Assembly (NCBI GenBank): GCA_963843285.1
Contig: CAWJJO010000013.1
Span: 124,001-188,000, forward strand
Direction: 5' to 3'
DNA: 64,000 nucleotides
DNA from: CAZDDB01 sp963843285
Lineage (GTDB): Bacteria > Acidobacteriota > HRBIN11 > JAKEFK01
The position numbers and the translations under genes are program-made. Shown here one piece after another: positions 59,793 to 64,000 of the stretch; within the stretch, counting starts at the first letter, position 1, and every line of letters begins with the position of its first letter. Below the pieces are notes generated by a model. It ran no database searches and was not told the DNA's origin. It saw nothing but the letters and a program-made list of their open reading frames with translations.

Positions 59793-61973
59793 ATGCGTTC
59801 TCAAAAACTATTGATTCGACAATTTCTGGTTTCGCTTTTGTTGTTCGCCGGAATTGCTTTTGCGCAGGATTCCATGATTCACGGAACAATTGTGACGGCC
59901 GAGGATAGCCGTCCTCTGCCCGGGGTTCTGGTTTTCCTGAGCCCTGGAAACCATTCAGCCACGAGCGGCGCCCAGGGAGAATTTTCGTTTTCCGGACTGC
60001 AGCCTGGAACATATCAGCTGAAGGCGACCGCTCCCAGTTTTAAAGATTTGCGGCAGGACGTTACCCTGGAAGCTGGGAAAGAGATCACTCTTGACCTGAT
60101 GATGGCTATCTCTCCACTTTCAGAAAATGTAATTGTCACTGCGGGCGTTGAAAACCAGACTACACTTCGAAGCTATCAACCTACCGACACATTGACCTCT
60201 ATCGATTTGCAGCAGAGTCTTTCGGGAACACTGGGAGACACGTTGAAACAAGAACCTGGGGTGAACATGCGTAACTTCGGTCCGGGCGCTGCAAGGCCGG
60301 TGATCCGGGGATTCGATGGCGATCGAGTCCTTATACTTCAGGACGGAGAACGTACCGGCGATCTTTCGAGCCAATCCGGGGACCATGGAGTCCCGATTGA
60401 TCCTGCCACGATCGAGAAGATTGAAATTGTGCGCGGACCCGCCTCGCTACTGTATGGAAGCAATGCGATCGGTGGCGTAGTGAACGCGATCACCTCAGAG
60501 GTTGGCCATGATTCGCCATTCAGTGGAGTTGCCGGCCGTCTAACGGCCGAATACGGCACCGTGAACGATGAAGGCGCGGGCAATGGCCATGTGGATATGG
60601 GAACAGGCAACTGGATTTTTCATGCCGGTGGCGGAGTCCGTGATACTGCGAATTACGATACTCCCAACGGCACAATTCAGAACAGCCAGACGCACTCTGA
60701 ACTTGGAGCTTTCGGAGGAGACTACGTGACCGACTCCGGTTCGCATTTCGGAGCTACGTACAACATTGATGACTTCGAGTACGGAATCCCCCTTGGGCCC
60801 GATGATGATGAAGTCCGTAGCCTTCACATTCACCGAAACCATGTTAATTTTCATGGAGGCACTAGCGAATTGGGAACGGGGTTCCATCATCTGCGATTCA
60901 ACGCCGGATACACGGACTATAAGCATGATGAAATCGCAAATGGAGAAATAGGAACCACCTTCAATAACAATGTCTTCGAATTCCGCGGATTGGTGGATCA
61001 TCCACAATTCGGTGATCTTACGGGAACATTCGGTGTGTCCGGTTTGCACCGCGATTACGAAACGATCGGCGAAGAAGTACTCGCTCCGCATACAAAACAG
61101 AACAATATTTCTGTCTTTAACTATGAGCAGCTCGCTACTGATTGGGGAAGTTTCCAATTCGGCGCTCGTCTGGATCATACGAGCTATACACCGGAAGGAC
61201 TGCCGGACCGGTCATTTACGGGAGTCTCAGGCTCCGCCGGTGTACTGTTCAATATCGGGTCTGATAGCGCGTTTGCCGCGAATTATGGACTGGCTTTTCG
61301 CGCGCCCGCTATCGAGGAGTTGTACAACAATGGGCCGCATGATGGAACTCTCAGTTTTGAAATCGGAGACCCGAACTTAAATCGCGAGCTCGGAAACAAT
61401 ATCGATGCGTCCATACGTCACCAGAGCGAACGGTTGCAGATGGAATTTACAGGGTTTTACGCGAAGATCCTGGATTTTGTCTTTTTTGCCCCCAATGGCG
61501 AAATTGATGAAGAAGAGGGGTTTCCGATTGTTTTGTACCAGCAAGGAGACAGCCGGTTTACCGGTTATGAAGCAGTTTTCCAGGCGGGACTTACCGATTG
61601 GCTTTGGGTCAAAGCAGGTTCTGATTGCGTAGACGCCAGACTTGACGACGGACGCCATTTGCCGCGTATTCCGCCCCTTCGCGGACGCTTTGGAGTAGAG
61701 CTCCGGCATGGTGGATTTACCGTTTTGCCGGAATTCGTTGCAGTGTCCAAGCAGGACAAAGTTTTTGATCTGGAAACTCCTACGGATGGATATAACCTCT
61801 TCAACATCGTAGCCAGCTACACACGAACATCAGGACGCGCCAGTCACACTTTCACCGCTGCTTTGAAAAACGCGACCGATGAATTCTACACAAATCATAT
61901 TAATGTATTAAAAGATATTGCGCCTGAGCCGGGACGAAGCTTCAAAATCGCCTACTCTCTTAGCTTTTTCTAA
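59793..61973 (+). CDS. TonB-dependent outer-membrane receptor
   Basis: About 726 residues. Signal peptide (LVSLLLFAGIAFAQD), a CarboxypepD_reg-like domain (about 25-105, GTIVTAEDSRPLPGVLVFLSPG), plug (VIRGFDGDRVLILQDGERTGDLSSQSGDHG, VRGPASLLYGSNAIGGVVNAI) and a 22-strand barrel with the terminal aromatic YSLSFF. It imports a chelated metal or other ligand using TonB energy. The substrate is unknown. The DUF2946-like neighbour hints at copper or zinc. GGAG precedes the ATG. No ExbBD or TonB gene is nearby. Confidence 0.92.
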   Translation: MRSQKLLIRQFLVSLLLFAGIAFAQDSMIHGTIVTAEDSRPLPGVLVFLSPGNHSATSGAQGEFSFSGLQPGTYQLKATAPSFKDLRQDVTLEAGKEITLDLMMAISPLSENVIVTAGVENQTTLRSYQPTDTLTSIDLQQSLSGTLGDTLKQEPGVNMRNFGPGAARPVIRGFDGDRVLILQDGERTGDLSSQSGDHGVPIDPATIEKIEIVRGPASLLYGSNAIGGVVNAITSEVGHDSPFSGVAGRLTAEYGTVNDEGAGNGHVDMGTGNWIFHAGGGVRDTANYDTPNGTIQNSQTHSELGAFGGDYVTDSGSHFGATYNIDDFEYGIPLGPDDDEVRSLHIHRNHVNFHGGTSELGTGFHHLRFNAGYTDYKHDEIANGEIGTTFNNNVFEFRGLVDHPQFGDLTGTFGVSGLHRDYETIGEEVLAPHTKQNNISVFNYEQLATDWGSFQFGARLDHTSYTPEGLPDRSFTGVSGSAGVLFNIGSDSAFAANYGLAFRAPAIEELYNNGPHDGTLSFEIGDPNLNRELGNNIDASIRHQSERLQMEFTGFYAKILDFVFFAPNGEIDEEEGFPIVLYQQGDSRFTGYEAVFQAGLTDWLWVKAGSDCVDARLDDGRHLPRIPPLRGRFGVELRHGGFTVLPEFVAVSKQDKVFDLETPTDGYNLFNIVASYTRTSGRASHTFTAALKNATDEFYTNHINVLKDIAPEPGRSFKIAYSLSFF

Positions 61974-62106
61974 AGCAAAGAAGTACTTCAATTTCGTTGA
62001 GACGTCTTCCCGGGATCCGTTCCATCGCGTCCGGGGAAGGACTTCCATCGGAGAACTTTCCCAAATGGCTCAGCGCAGACGCGGGTGACGGGGCCAATCC
62101 AATCCG

Positions 62107-62526
62107 TTATTTCGATTCCTTCTGCTGAGTCATGCTGAACCAGTTGCCCGAATTGTCTTTCAAAAGCGCTTCGATCCCGTAAAATTTTTCTTCGGGAGGC
62201 TTCAGAAACTCTACTCCGCGATCTTTGAGTTCTTTGTATGTATTGCGGCAATCATCCGTTTGCATTACACCGGCGCCCATAACACCTTTTTCAACCAGAC
62301 TGCGTAGAGAGCGCGCAGTCTCTTCATCCCACATCGGTCCCGGCTTCGGCTCCATCAGAATCACTTCCAGGTCCGGCTGGTCCTTGAGTCCCACCGTCAG
62401 CCACCGAAAGCCACCTTCCATCGTGGCATCCATGCGAACCTGAAACCCCAATTTCTTAGTGTAAAACTGAAGCGCTTCTTCCTGATTTAGAACAAAGATC
62501 GTCACATGCGAGACTTTTCGAATCAT
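62107..62526 (-). CDS. VOC-family (glyoxalase/bleomycin-resistance-like) protein
   Basis: 139 residues: MIRKVSHVTIFVLNQEEALQFYTKKLGFQVRMDATMEGGFRWLTVG, then DDCRNTYKELKDRGVEFLKPPEEKFYGIEALLKDNSGNWFSM, the two beta-alpha-beta-beta-beta halves of the VOC fold. Typical roles are small-molecule sequestration or metal-dependent lyase/dioxygenase activity. A strong AAAGGAGGAAACAA precedes the ATG. The AraC gene lies 71 bases upstream on the same strand, so the pair may be one operon with the regulator. Confidence 0.85.
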   Translation of the reverse strand: MIRKVSHVTIFVLNQEEALQFYTKKLGFQVRMDATMEGGFRWLTVGLKDQPDLEVILMEPKPGPMWDEETARSLRSLVEKGVMGAGVMQTDDCRNTYKELKDRGVEFLKPPEEKFYGIEALLKDNSGNWFSMTQQKESK

Positions 62527-62597
62527 TTGTTTCCTCCTTTTCGTGATGCGAAAACAGAGATTACCCGATTTTTGCGAACGATACTTCTTGAAAATTG

Positions 62598-63026
62598 CTA
62601 TTGTTGGGAGGCGAGCAGGGGACGATACCCGTACATAGTAAGGAAGCAAGTCGCAATCCGAACTTCAAAACCCGAAGAAGCAACAGCGGGACGCACGATT
62701 CGACTGCGATACTCAAGCGGGGATCTTCCCACCAATCTCCGGAAGAGTGTGCTGAAGGATCCCAAACTTTGGAAGCCTACGTCAAAGCAGATATCGGTTA
62801 CAGGACGTGATCCGATCACCAGCAGCTCTTTCGCTCTTTCGATCCTCCTTCGCATCAAGTATTGATGCGGCGTTTGACGAAAAGCGCTGCGAAAAAGCCG
62901 GAGAAAATGATATCGGGACAACAAAGCCTGTTGCGCGATGGCGTCCAGATCTAAAAACTCGCCATAGCATGAATCCATGTATTCGCGAGCCCGCTCCAAT
63001 CGGCGAAGTATATCCGGATCTATCAT
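62598..63026 (-). CDS. AraC-family transcriptional regulator, minimal
   Basis: 142 residues, essentially only the double helix-turn-helix DNA-binding domain (DLDAIAQQALLSRYHFLRLFRSAFRQTPHQYLMRRRIERAKELL, VTDICFDVGFQSLGSFSTLFRRLVGRSPLEYR), with a short C-terminal tail and no ligand-binding N-domain. It resembles small AraC regulators that sit beside VOC genes and probably activates the downstream VOC gene. Confidence 0.85.
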   Translation of the reverse strand: MIDPDILRRLERAREYMDSCYGEFLDLDAIAQQALLSRYHFLRLFRSAFRQTPHQYLMRRRIERAKELLVIGSRPVTDICFDVGFQSLGSFSTLFRRLVGRSPLEYRSRIVRPAVASSGFEVRIATCFLTMYGYRPLLASQQ

Positions 63027-63059
63027 GATTTTGGAAGTTTACCACAGGTTTTCCAGCAT

Positions 63060-63110
63060 TGGAGCGCAGGCTTCAAGCCTGCATTACGGGCCGCAGGCAT
63101 CTTGCCTGCA
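63060..63110. repeat. Dispersed inverted repeat, family A copy 10
   Basis: GGAGCGCAGGCTTCAAGCC stem, ACGGGCCGCAGGCATCTTGC continuing into a second stem. It lies between the start regions of the divergent AraC gene and the SagB-like gene. Confidence 0.8.
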
Positions 63111-63173
63111 AAAGGAATAGGTGATGTTGACTGACTTCCTTTCCTGATGCAAGATCGCTAAGGAACATTTCCA

Positions 63174-64000
63174 ATGTGGATTCCATTTTTTACAACTAGA
63201 AAAACCGTCGCTGCCCGATCGATTCCTGCGCTTCCGGTCCCGGCGCCCGGTACGCCTGTGGACTTCGTGCTGAGTTACCATGAACAAACCAAGCACCACA
63301 TTTATCGCTTTGCCCGCTCCGTGGGTTATCTGGATTGGGACAATCAACCGAATCCTTTCCGGCGATTTGAGGGCGCTCCGTTTCATCGTTTGCCGCTCTT
63401 GCCGCTGGAAGAGTCCCCTTCGTATGAAGAGTTATACGAAAGCATTGCGCCGCCTCAACCGGTTTCAATCGAAACCATTTCCAGATTGTTCCGGCATTCT
63501 CTCGCCATTTCCGCGTGGAAGTGTTACGAAGGTACCCGGTGGGCTTTGCGCGTAAACCCATCGAGCGGCAATCTTCACCCGACAGAAGGATACGTGATTT
63601 TGAATCGTCTGGAATCCGGGGACTTTCCGGCAGGAGTTTATCATTATGCACCCGAAGAACACGGGTTAGAGCGCCGCGCCACAGTCCCACAAGATATCAT
63701 CACCAAGTTGGGACAGGATTTTCCGCAGGGAACGTTCTTCGTTGGCTTCAGCTCGATTCACTGGCGCGAAGCCTGGAAGTATGGCGAAAGAGCTTATCGT
63801 TATTGCCAGCATGATCAGGGGCATGCGATCGCAGCCATGAGATTCTCAGCTTGCATGCTTGGCTGGCAAGTGTTTCTCCTGGAAGAATTATCGGATCAAG
63901 ATATTGCGACGCTTCTTGGCTTGAACCGTGACAGCGACTTCCACCAAGCGGAGGACGAGTATCCACATTGTATTGTTGCGGTGATTCCATCAGCAGAACC
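63174..64000 (+). CDS. SagB/ThcOx-type nitroreductase-family oxidoreductase (3' end cut by window edge)
   Basis: At least 275 codons are open to the right edge. The N-terminal region VLSYHEQTKHHIYRFARSVGYLDWDNQPNPFRRFEGAPFHRLPLLPLEES and the later WALRVNPSSGNLHPTEGYVIL and WKYGERAYRYCQHDQGHA are typical of the FMN-dependent SagB/ThcOx oxidoreductases. That family oxidises azolines in peptide natural products or acts in related redox steps. AAGGAAC precedes the ATG. Whether a cyclodehydratase or precursor peptide follows is not visible. A nitroreductase role without peptide substrate is the other option. Confidence 0.88.
   Translation, partial: MWIPFFTTRKTVAARSIPALPVPAPGTPVDFVLSYHEQTKHHIYRFARSVGYLDWDNQPNPFRRFEGAPFHRLPLLPLEESPSYEELYESIAPPQPVSIETISRLFRHSLAISAWKCYEGTRWALRVNPSSGNLHPTEGYVILNRLESGDFPAGVYHYAPEEHGLERRATVPQDIITKLGQDFPQGTFFVGFSSIHWREAWKYGERAYRYCQHDQGHAIAAMRFSACMLGWQVFLLEELSDQDIATLLGLNRDSDFHQAEDEYPHCIVAVIPSAE

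Noticed and set aside
10554..63110. Family A repeats as a CRISPR array
   Set aside because: Copies are isolated, kilobases apart, variable in sequence and lack regular spacers. No cas genes are in view.
1..64000. tRNA, rRNA, riboswitch or phage/IS genes
   Set aside because: I scanned for cloverleaf-like ends, conserved riboswitch cores, transposase and integrase motifs and found none I can support. A tRNAscan, Rfam and ISfinder run would settle it.

Overview
The window looks like chromosomal DNA from a diderm bacterium of moderate GC content. Supporting signs are a TonB-dependent receptor, beta-barrel proteins, many lipobox lipoproteins and a Tat-exported MsrP. The gene complement (split Kdp sensors, Prok-RING-like protein, vanadium haloperoxidase-like protein, ArsR-methyltransferase next to metH) and the dispersed GC-rich inverted repeats fit an uncultured Acidobacteriota-like lineage. 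That placement is inference, not proof. I saw no rRNA, tRNA, CRISPR array, transposase or phage gene.

Layout. 1-9.9 kb: mgtE (cut by the left edge), an M20 dipeptidase, an ArsR-methyltransferase regulator translationally coupled to metH, a pseudopilin, and an agmatinase-family enzyme divergent from a membrane protein. 10-18 kb: a RING-like zinc membrane protein, a CAAX-type M48 protease, a methyltransferase, a hydrolase, a LOG-like protein, small membrane proteins and a class III aminotransferase. 18.2-29.2 kb: an expanded Kdp potassium locus. 29-40 kb: ettA, a three-gene surface or glycan cluster (phosphodiesterase, LamG-like lipoprotein, GT39), msrP, a DNA ligase and an APC permease. 40-49 kb: an ECF sigma factor with an outer-membrane protein, lipoproteins, a BlaI regulator, a haloperoxidase, a nucleotidyltransferase and secreted proteins. 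49-53.7 kb: a DapA-like enzyme, a SnoaL protein, a two-component pair and DoxX. 53.9-57 kb: an indel-riddled response regulator/thioredoxin-reductase plus sensor kinase pair. 57-64 kb: ArsR/AHSA1/DUF899/DUF2182 genes, a DUF2946-like protein plus TonB receptor, AraC/VOC, and a SagB-type oxidoreductase cut by the right edge.

The most interesting element is the Kdp locus. The KdpD-like protein at its end keeps the KdpD ATP-binding, USP, DUF4118 and GAF-like parts. Its phospho-acceptor His is replaced by Tyr, and its catalytic ATPase domain is replaced by a PTS EIIA (PtsN-like) domain with an intact active-site His. Kinase activity is supplied instead by a separate short DUF4118 histidine kinase next to a KdpE regulator. 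A third DUF4118-GAF protein and a 28-residue peptide also sit in the cluster. EIIA(Ntr) is known to bind KdpD in Escherichia coli, so this fusion may hard-wire that interaction.

Two window-wide patterns stand out. Many starts lie 6-9 nt after a -10-like hexamer with no Shine-Dalgarno, which suggests frequent leaderless transcripts. Single-base frame disruptions also occur in several genes (kdpD, ettA, a PKD lipoprotein, and very densely at 54-56.8 kb). They are either assembly errors or real decay.
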